Shown piece by piece: positions 8,606 to 15,902 of a stretch of DNA of 33,725 nucleotides. The stretch comes from Candidatus Pacearchaeota archaeon (GTDB taxonomy: Archaea; Nanobdellota; Nanobdellia; Pacearchaeales; GW2011-AR1), in NCBI GenBank assembly GCA_016866935.1, contig VGKS01000006.1, forward strand, positions 1-33,725, written 5' to 3'. Made by a program: the position numbers and the translations under genes. The notes below the pieces were generated by a model. It saw only the letters and a list, made by a program, of their open reading frames with translations. It had not been told where the DNA came from and searched no databases. Within the stretch, counting starts at the first letter, position 1. The number at the start of each line of letters is the position of its first letter.

Positions 8606-9079
8606 ATGGAAGTTTTAGAAAAACAGATAATCGAGCTTGTAGCCATGGATAGAATAGAAATTCCTATTTCCAGTTTATCTGGAAAGTTGAAAAGACAGAA
8701 ACCAAAATTGGCAAAAGACGTAGACTTATCAGACTGGAAAGGAAATTATTCCGGGGAGAGATGCTATGCAAGAGTTGAATCTGAAGATCTTCAAGTTGCT
8801 CGTGGAATGAAAGAAGGAATAGCTGAATTCTCCAAAAGACATCCAAAATATGGTGCAGAGCTTCAATCTCTAATAGAGGAGAAAAGAGATGAAAGAGAGA
8901 CCCATCTATACTTTGGAATGAATCCAGGATCTAGGCTATCTGAAGCAGATTATATTGGAGTAATGAAATCTCTTGGATATACAGAAGCAGCAGCTCAAAA
9001 TCTTTATCCAGTTTTAATGGAAACAAGTAGAGCAATATCCAGAAAGAGAGAAGAAGAACGTAGAATCCTAATCGGTTAA
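8606..9079 (+). CDS. hypothetical protein, charged and alpha-helical
   Basis: 157 residues, soluble, no membrane segment and no Cys pair. It is rich in Glu, Arg and Lys, with helical stretches at the start (about 1-35) and the end (about 115-155, AAAQNLYPVLMETSRAIS then REEERR). I do not recognise a family. It faces TrmB regulator 2 across a palindrome, so it may be under that regulator's control. No strong ribosome-binding site sits at normal spacing; AAGGGG is about 17 bases before the ATG. Confidence 0.65.
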   Translation: MEVLEKQIIELVAMDRIEIPISSLSGKLKRQKPKLAKDVDLSDWKGNYSGERCYARVESEDLQVARGMKEGIAEFSKRHPKYGAELQSLIEEKRDERETHLYFGMNPGSRLSEADYIGVMKSLGYTEAAAQNLYPVLMETSRAISRKREEERRILIG

Positions 9080-9100
9080 GTAAAATAATTTTTTTTATTT

Positions 9101-9580
9101 TTATTCTTTCAGTTCAGCGTAACTAAACAAGGTTCTAAATGCCCTGCACCATACTAGCACAGTATCATACTTCTCTAAGTCAACATCTAGAGGGATTTCG
9201 TAATTAACGTTACCTTTTGTTGCTCTTATCTCTCCAAGGTTAACAAATTCATCAGCAGTAGCATCTGTTGCAAGATAAATGAATAAATCAGGGCTATTAA
9301 TTGTCTCAAAATCTTCAAACCTTAAAGTTTTTTGTCCCATGCTGTCATAAACTGAAACGGTTCCAGAAACATCATGTGCATAAGGTAAAAGAGAAGCAGA
9401 AAGTATTTTCTGAACAGGCTCAACTTTCACACCAGCTTCCATCATTCCATAACTGACTTCTGGCAAGTCATCATTTGCCTCTTTTACAATAAACAATGGA
9501 GAAATAAGGTAATATGCAATAATTAAGATAACAATAACCAATCCAAGAATAAGCGGTCTTTTTCTATTCATATGTGGCAT
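9101..9580 (-). CDS. membrane-anchored DM13-domain protein
   Basis: 159 residues. The first 10 residues are basic, followed by a hydrophobic helix (about 9-30) and an extracytoplasmic DM13 domain (about 60-155). Typical DM13 features are HDVSGTVSVYD, DLFIYLATDA, KGNVNYEIP and the near-terminal VLVWCRAFRTLFSYAEL with its single conserved Cys. DM13 domains are predicted to bind a redox cofactor or take part in electron transfer. The start at 9580 has GAGAGG 7-8 bases upstream; a second ATG at 9571 would overlap the msrA stop. The overlap with msrA by 13 bases implies co-translation, so a role in repair or reduction of oxidised surface proteins is reasonable. Confidence 0.85.
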   Translation of the reverse strand: MPHMNRKRPLILGLVIVILIIAYYLISPLFIVKEANDDLPEVSYGMMEAGVKVEPVQKILSASLLPYAHDVSGTVSVYDSMGQKTLRFEDFETINSPDLFIYLATDATADEFVNLGEIRATKGNVNYEIPLDVDLEKYDTVLVWCRAFRTLFSYAELKE

Positions 9581-10047
9581 GAGGTTTGACCTCTCTTTAA
9601 GAGATATTTTTGATGATAGTCTTCAGCCTTTATATAAGTTGAGGCCTTCTCAATTAAAGTAGCAATAGTCTTTTTTTGTTTCTTTTGTTCTTTCTTCAAA
9701 ATATCTTCTGCATTTTTCTTTTGTTCTTCAGAAAAATAAAATATAATGCTCCTATACTGGTAGCCAATATCAACCCCTTGTCTATTAATCTGAGTAGGAT
9801 CATGAAGAGAAAAGAAGACTTCAACGAGTTTAGAATATTTTATTTTCTCTGGGTCAAATACAATCCTTACAACCTCAGTGTGTCCAGTACCTCCTTCACA
9901 GACTTCTTGATAAGTGCCTTTATTTTTATTTCCTCCAGCATATCCAACCTCGGTAGATATAACTCCTGGTAAAACTCTAAAAGCTTCTTCAACGCCCCAG
10001 AAGCAACCAGCTCCAAACATTGCAATCTCCATGTTAGTCTTTTTCAT
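9568..10047 (-). CDS. msrA: peptide-methionine (S)-S-oxide reductase MsrA
   Basis: 159 residues. It reduces methionine-S-sulfoxide in proteins and as free amino acid. The catalytic GCFWGVEEAF block is at about residues 14-23, with the nucleophilic Cys at 15. EVGYAGG, GTGHTEVVRIVFDP, FFSLHDPTQ and QYRSIIFY follow in the usual order, and the C-terminal TSCHI offers a resolving Cys. The length is normal for MsrA without a fused MsrB. It ends inside the start of the DM13 gene and begins 9 bases after the TrpRS stop, so trpS-msrA-DM13 look like one transcription unit. M6 is an alternative start. Confidence 0.97.
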   Translation of the reverse strand: MKKTNMEIAMFGAGCFWGVEEAFRVLPGVISTEVGYAGGNKNKGTYQEVCEGGTGHTEVVRIVFDPEKIKYSKLVEVFFSLHDPTQINRQGVDIGYQYRSIIFYFSEEQKKNAEDILKKEQKKQKKTIATLIEKASTYIKAEDYHQKYLLKRGQTSCHI

Positions 10048-10056
10048 TTTTGGATT

Positions 10057-11181
10057 TCATTTCTTATAAATAAAATCATCAACTTTCTTTTTAGCCAATT
10101 CTCTCTTTTTTTGATGCTCTTTCAAAAAACTATTTATCTTTTCAATAACTATTTGTTTCAATTCCCCAGATGTCTTGCTTCCGGATTTGTAAGAATTATA
10201 GATTTCCCGCAGTTTCTTGTCATCTGGCTCAAACATATATTTTAGGTATTGAAATGAAATATCTACATCGGGATTTCCTCCGTGTCTTCTATGTTCTTCT
10301 AAAGTATCTCGCCCCCCAGAAAATGCATATTTCTTTATCTTTCTTTCAACTTCTTTTGGAGTATCAGTAGAGTAAATTGCAGTATATTCTTTAGAAGAGC
10401 TCATTTTCCCATCCATTCCTGTTAAAGGGGGCAAGAAAGAACATTGAATTGATGCAGGTTTGTGATGTCCAATTTTAGGCAGAATATCTCGAGTTAATCT
10501 AAAATGCGGGTCCTGATCAACTGCATAAGGAATTAAGCAAGGCATTTTCTTTCCCTTAATGACTGAAGGTAAAAATGCTGGAACTGCTTGCATACTTGTA
10601 TAAAATATCTGCCCTACATTTGAGCTTTCATCTAAACCAAAAGAAGATTTTACCATGGAATATGTTAATTTCTTAGCAACCTTGCATGCTTCAGGGTAAA
10701 GCAAGTCAGCATGCTTGGTGTTTATGATAAAATGAGTCTTTTTAGGATTAAATCCTAATGCAATTACATCAAGCATATTCTCATGCAGATACTTTTGGGC
10801 ATCTTCATAAGTCAAATCTTTTCTAAACAAGAATTTCTCCTCATCAGGAAATTGGAAGTATAATTCGCAGTCAAAGGCATCCTGAATCCACTTAGTAAAA
10901 ATCCAAGGCATTAAGTGACCCAAGTGGATTGGACCAGAAGGCGACCTCCCAGTATAAAGAAAGAACTTATTTCCTTTATCATACTCATCTAGTAGCCACT
11001 TCAAATCCCTATGGGCAAAGAATATTTTGCGGTCAAGCATGAAATTCTTCCCTGCTATTTTCTCTATCCTCTTTAGTAATTCAGGGCCTATCTCCTCAAT
11101 CCCAAATTCATTTATAAGTCTCTTGTAGTCAACTGCTCCAGAAACATCCCAAGGCGTAACAACATGCTTTTCATCAACCAT
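10057..11181 (-). CDS. trpS: tryptophanyl-tRNA synthetase (archaeal type)
   Basis: 374 residues, cytoplasmic class I synthetase that charges tRNA-Trp. The N-terminal VVTPWDVSGAVDYKRLI segment is characteristic of archaeal/eukaryotic TrpRS. The HIGH-type motif is IHLGHLMPW (about residue 86) and the KMSKS-type motif is GKMSSSKE (about 260). FYTSMQAVPAFLP and YAVDQDPHFRLTRD line the active site. The length agrees with the archaeal enzymes. It heads the trpS-msrA-DM13 cluster and is divergent from the dehydrogenase gene at 11258. Confidence 0.97.
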   Translation of the reverse strand: MVDEKHVVTPWDVSGAVDYKRLINEFGIEEIGPELLKRIEKIAGKNFMLDRKIFFAHRDLKWLLDEYDKGNKFFLYTGRSPSGPIHLGHLMPWIFTKWIQDAFDCELYFQFPDEEKFLFRKDLTYEDAQKYLHENMLDVIALGFNPKKTHFIINTKHADLLYPEACKVAKKLTYSMVKSSFGLDESSNVGQIFYTSMQAVPAFLPSVIKGKKMPCLIPYAVDQDPHFRLTRDILPKIGHHKPASIQCSFLPPLTGMDGKMSSSKEYTAIYSTDTPKEVERKIKKYAFSGGRDTLEEHRRHGGNPDVDISFQYLKYMFEPDDKKLREIYNSYKSGSKTSGELKQIVIEKINSFLKEHQKKRELAKKKVDDFIYKK

Positions 11182-11257
11182 ACCAAACTGATAATTAAAT
11201 AGAATATAAACTTATCTCGAAAACCTTTTTATAGTCTTTGATATGTATATTATAAAG

Positions 11258-12409
11258 ATGGTGTTCGACTTCGTTGTAATGGGTGCTACAGGCATGCAAG
11301 GTCGTATAGTTTCTAAAGATTTACTTGAAAATGGATATTCTGTTCTTTTATGCGGAAGAGATAAAAAAAGACTTGAACATTTAATGCACAAATACAAAAA
11401 AACAAAATTTGAATATGTAGATGCAAGAAATGTTGAAAAAATGGCAAATATTTTCAAAAAATCAGGAGCTAACGTAGTTGTAACCTGTGTGGAAGGAGAT
11501 TGGAATCTTAATGTTCTTAAGGCTTGCATTAAAGCAGGTTTGCACTCGGTAGACTTAGGATCAGAAATTCCTATGACTAAAGATCAGTTTGCTCTGCACA
11601 ACACATTGAAACAAAAAAATCTGACTCATATAACTGGTTGCGGTTCGGTTCCTGGAATTGGGAATGTATTGTTAAATCATGCGGCCCAAAAATTTGATTC
11701 CCTTCACACCGTAGAAGTAGGATTCGCGTGGAATTCTAACATAAAGAAATTTGTAGTACCCTTCTCAATGGAAAGTATTATAGAAGAATTTACAGAACCT
11801 GCAACAAATATTAAAGATGGGAAGTTTACAAAATTAAGACCTTTAGATACGCTAACAAAAACAAAAGAGCCATTTGTGGGAAAACAATACTCTATGTTTG
11901 TTCGTCACCCAGAGACATACACATTCTACCATTATTTCAAAGATAAAGGTCTAAAAAATGTAAGGTTTTACGCAGAATTCCCTCCTCATTCATTCGACGT
12001 AATAAAACAATTAATTGATTTAGGCTTTAACAATAGAGAGAAAATAAAAGTAGATGGAGCAGAAGTCAGACCAATAGATGTGGTAACTCAAACCCTAAAA
12101 GACCTGAAATTTCCTAAAGGATACAAAGAAAAAGAAAATTTATGGCTTAGATTGTATGGAAAAAATAAAGGTGAAAGAAAGAATATTTTGATTGAATGTA
12201 TTGTAGGTACAAACAAGGGCTGGGAAGATGCTGGTTGCAATATTGATACTGGAATGCCTGCAAGCATAATGGCTCAAATGATCAAAGAAAAAATAATTAC
12301 TGAAAGAGGAAGTTTTGCTCCAGAAGCAATAGTACCTCCAAAACCTTTCTTCGACGAATTAAAGAAACGCCAAATGATTGTTTACGAGAACGGAAAGAAG
12401 ACAAATTAA
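11258..12409 (+). CDS. saccharopine dehydrogenase-like NAD(P) oxidoreductase
   Basis: 383 residues from ATG 11258; the frame is also open from ATG 11243. The TATA-like CTTTTTATAG around 11225-11232 is at leaderless distance from 11258. The Rossmann start is VVMGATGMQGR (about 6-16), with LLCGRDKKR as the second-strand region. The central GSVPGIGNVL and the C-terminal GWEDAGCNIDTGMPASIM are the standard blocks of the saccharopine dehydrogenase/Lys9-like superfamily. That superfamily includes lysine-degradation enzymes, spermidine synthases and many uncharacterised reductases, so the substrate is not settled. It is followed after one base by an FAD-dependent amino-acid oxidase-like gene, suggesting successive steps on one amine or imine. 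Confidence 0.9.
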   Translation: MVFDFVVMGATGMQGRIVSKDLLENGYSVLLCGRDKKRLEHLMHKYKKTKFEYVDARNVEKMANIFKKSGANVVVTCVEGDWNLNVLKACIKAGLHSVDLGSEIPMTKDQFALHNTLKQKNLTHITGCGSVPGIGNVLLNHAAQKFDSLHTVEVGFAWNSNIKKFVVPFSMESIIEEFTEPATNIKDGKFTKLRPLDTLTKTKEPFVGKQYSMFVRHPETYTFYHYFKDKGLKNVRFYAEFPPHSFDVIKQLIDLGFNNREKIKVDGAEVRPIDVVTQTLKDLKFPKGYKEKENLWLRLYGKNKGERKNILIECIVGTNKGWEDAGCNIDTGMPASIMAQMIKEKIITERGSFAPEAIVPPKPFFDELKKRQMIVYENGKKTN

Positions 12410-12410
12410 A

Positions 12411-13604
12411 ATGGCTATAAAACACGAAGTATTCTGGAGAAATCCCAGTTACAAGGGTTATTCCAAATTAAACAAAGATATAGAGTGTGATTACCTCATA
12501 GTTGGAGGAGGGATATCAGGAGTAAGCTTAGCTTATTTTTTATCTAAGTTTAAAGCTGGCAAGGTAGTTCTTATAGAAAAGAATCAAATAGCTTCAGGAG
12601 CTACAGGAAGAGCTGCAGGAATTCTATCTATCAGGGGAGAAGCTGATTTTCATGACTTTGTAAAAAGACTGGGTAGAAAAAATGCAATTATTTATTGGGA
12701 TGAAATCCACAAAACTCTAAAATTATTAAGAAAGATAATAGAAGAAGAAAAAATAGATTGTGATGCAGAATTAGAAGATACATTATACTGTGGTTTTAAA
12801 CATAAGGCTTACAATGACATTAAAGAGGAGTATTCTTATGAAGAAGTTGAAAACGACTCTAAGATGCTGATGGGAGAATTTTTAAAAAAAGAAATTAATA
12901 CTAATCTATACAATCATGCTTTATTATCTAAAGACCATGGTCTTTCAGTAAATCCTTTAAAACTAACACAGAACTTATCTCTTATTGCTAAAAAATACGG
13001 AGCTCTTATTTATGAAAATACTAGATTTTTTGGTCATGAAAAAAATGTTGCTAGAACTAATGGAGGCAAAATAAAATTTAAAAAAATTATAATAGCAATA
13101 GATGCACAACATCCTTCTCAAGAAATCTTAAGAATGAAGACATCTCTTATAGTAACAAGACCATTGACTAAAGAAGAATCTCTTATTACAGGTTTGGTAA
13201 AAAAGAAAATTTTTCATACATCTTCTTACAAAAAGAAAATATTTTGGGATAATAAAGAAAATTATGAATATGGTAAATTAACAAAAGATAATAGGTTGCT
13301 TTTAGGTTTTGGTTGGGTCAGAATAAATAAAGATGCCGAAGATAAGTTACATCTCCCTCATATCGCTAAAATAAGAACCTTTCTAAAAAAGTTATTTCCA
13401 TATCTAGACTTAGATATAGAGTATGCGTGGTCCGGATCTTTCGGAGTAACTAAGAATTATGAGCCACTTATAAAATCTAAAGGAAATAACCTTTTTATCG
13501 CAGGAGCAGCCACTCAACCTGGGTGTGTCATGGCCTCTCATTATCTTGCACATAAATTAACTAACAAAAAATCATCACTTGACAAAATCTTTAAATTGAA
13601 GTAA
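12411..13604 (+). CDS. FAD-dependent oxidoreductase, DAO family
   Basis: 397 residues. The start ATG 12411 is one base after the stop of the preceding dehydrogenase. The FAD-binding motif is DYLIVGGGISGVSLAYFL (about 31-48), followed by VLIEKNQIASGATGRAAGIL, the usual DAO pattern. A C-terminal FIAGAATQPGCVMASHYLAHKL closes the FAD fold. The family oxidises amines and amino acids such as glycine, sarcosine, proline or D-amino acids. The middle is Lys-rich, as is common in this AT-rich genome. Tight linkage to the saccharopine-dehydrogenase-like gene suggests oxidation and reduction of an imino-acid intermediate. Confidence 0.9.
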   Translation: MAIKHEVFWRNPSYKGYSKLNKDIECDYLIVGGGISGVSLAYFLSKFKAGKVVLIEKNQIASGATGRAAGILSIRGEADFHDFVKRLGRKNAIIYWDEIHKTLKLLRKIIEEEKIDCDAELEDTLYCGFKHKAYNDIKEEYSYEEVENDSKMLMGEFLKKEINTNLYNHALLSKDHGLSVNPLKLTQNLSLIAKKYGALIYENTRFFGHEKNVARTNGGKIKFKKIIIAIDAQHPSQEILRMKTSLIVTRPLTKEESLITGLVKKKIFHTSSYKKKIFWDNKENYEYGKLTKDNRLLLGFGWVRINKDAEDKLHLPHIAKIRTFLKKLFPYLDLDIEYAWSGSFGVTKNYEPLIKSKGNNLFIAGAATQPGCVMASHYLAHKLTNKKSSLDKIFKLK

Positions 13605-13618
13605 GAAGGTATGAAGTA

Positions 13619-14044
13619 ATGAGATTCATAAAAGCAGGTTTTACAGGAGGTTTTCTAGGCATAGTAATAAGCATAGCAGATATATTTGTTGTTTCATCAA
13701 TTATTGAAAGACTTTCCTCAATTGGACTATATATAGCAAGCTCATTTGGAAAGGTATGTATTAATACAACAGAACTACAATGCACATTACAAGATAAATT
13801 TACTACAATTTTCGCGACCATGATTGGAAACACTATAGCCTATTTCATAATATTTGCACTAATTAGTTTAGCAATAAGCTTAATAATTATGTGGCTAACA
13901 CCTTCTAAGAAAGAAACAATTGTTCAGCAGGCGCCTCAAGTTATACAAGTGCCAGCACAACCAGTTCAACAACCTCAACAAGTAGTAAAAGTTGTTGAGA
14001 AAAGACCTGCAAAGAAAGCAAAAGTAAAAAAGATAAAAAGATAA
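13619..14044 (+). CDS. small membrane protein with basic Gln/Pro/Val tail
   Basis: 141 residues. Two hydrophobic helices (about 5-28 and 66-93) flank a loop with two Cys (about 47 and 55) that could be disulfide-linked outside the cell. The tail (about 98-141) is rich in Gln, Pro and Val and ends in Lys/Arg (RPAKKAKVKKIKR), likely cytoplasmic and able to touch nucleic acid or ribosomes. AAGG lies before ATG 13619. It comes 14 bases after the oxidase gene on the same strand. Family unknown. Confidence 0.65.
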   Translation: MRFIKAGFTGGFLGIVISIADIFVVSSIIERLSSIGLYIASSFGKVCINTTELQCTLQDKFTTIFATMIGNTIAYFIIFALISLAISLIIMWLTPSKKETIVQQAPQVIQVPAQPVQQPQQVVKVVEKRPAKKAKVKKIKR

Positions 14045-14054
14045 TTATTTTTTA

Positions 14055-14420
14055 TCAATTTTCTTCTTCAGATTCATCTGAGTCTTGATCAAATTCTTCA
14101 GATTCAGTATCTAGCTCCAATTCACCCAGTATTCTGATTATCTTATCCAATTTAGCATTAATCTCTGTTAAATCTACTGTTGATCCAGAACCATTTCCTC
14201 TACTATTTCCATCTTTACTAAAACAATCGCTACAAAGAACGGGTTTGCTTCCGGTTGGTTTGAAAGGAACTTGAGCTTCTTTGCCACATTTTGTACATGT
14301 CACATCAAACATTTCTCTTCTTTGAGGTCTGTCTCTATTGAATCCACTATCTCTTCCTCTAAAGTTATCTCTATTTCTGTTGAAGCCTCCGCGATTATTT
14401 CCTCTGTCAAATCTACCCAT
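14055..14420 (-). CDS. CxxC-x17-CxxC zinc-ribbon protein with RG-rich N terminus
   Basis: 121 residues. Residues 1-37 are almost entirely Gly, Arg, Asn, Asp and Phe (RGG-like, probable RNA contact). Then CTKCGKEAQVPFKPTG and LCSDCF form a zinc ribbon with 17 residues between the Cys pairs, matching the known family of that spacing with its PFKP middle. The C-terminal third has a predicted short coiled coil (LTEINAKLDKIIRILGEL) and an acidic tail. Probably an RNA- or ribosome-associated small protein. It converges on the membrane protein gene at 13619-14044 with an 10-base gap. Confidence 0.85.
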   Translation of the reverse strand: MGRFDRGNNRGGFNRNRDNFRGRDSGFNRDRPQRREMFDVTCTKCGKEAQVPFKPTGSKPVLCSDCFSKDGNSRGNGSGSTVDLTEINAKLDKIIRILGELELDTESEEFDQDSDESEEEN

Positions 14421-14493
14421 ACAAAATCTGTAGAAACATGCTATTTAAATCTGTGTAATTGATTAGTAAAATAAATAACCTAAAAAATAAGGT

Positions 14494-14886
14494 TTAGTTG
14501 TTTAATGTAGGATTATGTCTATAAAAGACTTCTGCATAAAATGGCAATGGTCCTTTATATGCTCCAACTTTTAATACGCTTCTTACAACTTGATCTAATT
14601 GTATTGCTGGAACCTCAAGACCTTTACTTAATTGAACCCTAGTATCGGAAGGCAAATTATCTCTTAAACATAGAAGTACCAACGCCTCAGATCTTACGTC
14701 TTTATCATTTATGTATCTTACACTTTCATAGCCATCATCTCTCATTTCCATACCACATGCTTGAATGAAATCTCCAGGTTGTCTTCTAAAAGTTACTACT
14801 ACTTCAGGAGGGAGTCTCGCTAGAGCATTCTCTAGTATGCCTTTTATGGCGTTCTTCCTTGCCTTATCTAGTTTATGTTCGTTCAT
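14494..14886 (-). CDS. hypothetical protein, 130 aa
   Basis: Soluble protein with a helical, basic N-terminal half (LDKARKNAIKGILENALARL), two isolated Cys (about residues 44 and 72) and a C-terminal segment ending RHNPTLNN. No family recognised. A TATA-like ATTTATAA centred about 26 bases before the ATG (14909-14916, minus) supports a leaderless transcript and therefore a real gene. A short AACCT/AGGTT stem at about 14478-14495 may end its transcript. Confidence 0.65.
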   Translation of the reverse strand: MNEHKLDKARKNAIKGILENALARLPPEVVVTFRRQPGDFIQACGMEMRDDGYESVRYINDKDVRSEALVLLCLRDNLPSDTRVQLSKGLEVPAIQLDQVVRSVLKVGAYKGPLPFYAEVFYRHNPTLNN

Positions 14887-14908
14887 ATATAGAGCTCAAA
14901 AAATTGCC

Positions 14909-14916
14909 TTATAAAT
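14909..14916 (-). promoter_or_regulatory. TATA-like box of the 130-aa gene
   Basis: ATTTATAA on the minus strand, about 26 bases before ATG 14886, with no ribosome-binding site in between. Leaderless spacing. Confidence 0.45.
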
Positions 14917-14948
14917 CTAACGTAAATCTTCTTTTCTTATAGAAAGCA

Positions 14949-15341
14949 TTACATTCCCCCCTGCGGACTTATTTTCTTACCCAAATAATAATTAAAGACT
15001 TGAGCAAGTATATATCCTAAAGTGGAGAAGAATAATGCAAGAATGTAATTATTTCCTTTAATCAAACCATAATAGAATATTATTTCATCAGGAGAAGGAA
15101 CAAAGAAAAGTCCTCCTATAAGATGAGCCAAAAACAATCCGAAAATAGTCAAACTTTTTATGTTAAGAGTAAAGAACCCAATCCATCCATTAATATAAGG
15201 GATTGAATATAAAACATCATAAAAGAATGTAGAGAAGAAAATTCCAAGGATTAAAATAATGAATAAGATGAGTAGGGATGTAATCAGGACCCATAATTTA
15301 GCCCAGCTCGAGTTCTCCTGAATAAACTAGTAATCATCCAT
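14949..15341 (-). pseudogene. DedA/VTT-family membrane protein, apparently broken at both ends
   Basis: The middle reads as the first part of a DedA (SNARE-associated, VTT) protein: hydrophobic helices, VPSPDEIIFYYGLIKGNN, then LALFFSTLGYILAQ and YYLGKKI. DedA proteins are near 200 residues and move lipids or support envelope integrity. Here the frame stops after GKKISPQGGM at 14949, just behind a run of six G. The only ATG in frame with the N-terminal helix (15341) is followed at codon 5 by TAG (15327-15329), after which the frame is open again. Starting at TTG 15152 would delete the first helix. Both defects may be real decay or sequence errors; a stop-to-sense edit and a one-base change would restore only part of the C terminus. 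Confidence 0.6.
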
Positions 15342-15371
15342 AAATAAAACAAGAAATAGTACTTATTATGT

Positions 15372-15398
15372 CTAAGTGTTTCCTAAAATAACACTTAG
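15372..15398. repeat. perfect 9-bp hairpin
   Basis: CTAAGTGTT at 15372-15380 pairs with AACACTTAG at 15390-15398 around a 9-base loop. It lies between the DedA remnant and the 50-aa zinc-ribbon gene, 8 bases from a second hairpin. No T run directly follows, so it could be an operator or a processing site as well as a terminator. Confidence 0.5.
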
Positions 15399-15405
15399 AG
15401 CATCC

Positions 15406-15434
15406 AAAAAACAATGTAATTTTATTGTTTTTTT
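15406..15434. terminator. hairpin with T run, terminator of the 50-aa zinc-ribbon gene
   Basis: AAAAAACAAT at 15406-15415 pairs with ATTGTTTTTT at 15424-15433, a 10-bp stem with an 8-base loop. It sits about 14 bases past the stop of the zinc-ribbon gene. The A and T runs on both sides let it act in either direction. Confidence 0.55.
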
Positions 15435-15447
15435 GATATCTTATTTA

Positions 15448-15600
15448 TTAATCATCTAAATCTTCAAACTTGACTTTCCACTGGTTTTCCCAAAGTTTTT
15501 TCTTTTTTGCACTACACTTAAGACAGTATTTTCTAGGAAATCTTGCATTCGAATTAGACTCAAATTCCTTCTTGCAATCAAAACATTTTTGTAAAGCCAT
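15448..15600 (-). CDS. 50-aa zinc-ribbon protein
   Basis: Fifty residues from ATG 15600: CFDCKKEFE (Cys 6 and 9) and YCLKCSAKKKK (Cys 26 and 29) make a CxxC-x16-CxxC zinc ribbon. A basic linker follows, then an acidic C terminus (KFEDLDD). Such mini zinc ribbons bind RNA, DNA or the ribosome; the exact role is unknown. The ATG overlaps the stop of an upstream 18-codon ORF as TAATG, so translation is probably coupled. It is followed by a hairpin terminator. Confidence 0.75.
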   Translation of the reverse strand: MALQKCFDCKKEFESNSNARFPRKYCLKCSAKKKKLWENQWKVKFEDLDD

Positions 15601-15656
15601 TAGTTAAATCTTCCAGCCTTGAGGAACAAACCCCTTTTGCTATATATTGCTGCCAT
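15600..15656 (-). CDS. 18-aa leader ORF coupled to the zinc-ribbon gene
   Basis: ATG 15656 begins an 18-residue basic peptide (MAAIYSKRGLFLKAGRFN). Its TAA shares one base with the ATG of the zinc-ribbon gene. The TATA-like AATTTATATAG at about 15681-15691 lies close to 30 bases before ATG 15656, the leaderless distance, which makes this the first start on the message. It may be a real micro-protein or only a device to bring ribosomes to the next start. The evidence is position and overlap only. Confidence 0.4.
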   Translation of the reverse strand: MAAIYSKRGLFLKAGRFN

Positions 15657-15720
15657 AAAAGGAATAATCAAGCAAGCTATATAAATTAGCTTAACCCCCA
15701 CAGAAATCACACAAACATCC

Positions 15721-15902
15721 TACGCCCAAACCAGGAATACTTTAACTCTTTAGAGTTTAAGTTGCCGATAACCTCAGTTAGCGAGCACTTCGATTCCTGC
15801 CCTACGCCCAAACCAGGAATACTTTAACTCTTTAGAGTTTAAGTTGCCGATAACCTCAGTTAGCGAGCACTTCGATTCCTGCCCTACGCCCAAACCAGGA
15901 AT
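15721..15902. repeat. 82-base tandem repeat (two perfect copies plus 18 bases) ending in the tRNA-Ser 3' end
   Basis: Copies at 15721-15802 and 15803-15884 are identical base for base; the 18 bases at 15885-15902 begin a third copy and are at the same time the 3' end of tRNA-Ser. Each copy holds the 16-base tRNA 3' terminus (CGCCCAAACCAGGAAT, plus strand). Each copy also holds an inverted piece of the T-loop/T-stem (TTCGATTCCTG at 15789-15799 and 15871-15881), which pairs over 11 bp with CAGGAATCGAA of the tRNA at 15896-15906. Inside each unit AACTCT/AGAGTT forms a hairpin (15739-15762 in copy 1) and CAGGAAT/ATTCCTG can close the unit. The period of 82 equals the length of the tRNA gene. Confidence 0.95.

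Noticed and set aside
15721-15884. CRISPR array
   Set aside because: Only two units, with no unique spacers between repeats (the whole 82 bases repeat), and no cas genes in the window.
15721-15884. The 82-base units as tRNA genes or pseudo-tRNAs
   Set aside because: They contain only the tRNA 3' strand and an inverted T-loop piece; no acceptor 5' strand, anticodon arm or D-arm can be folded from them.
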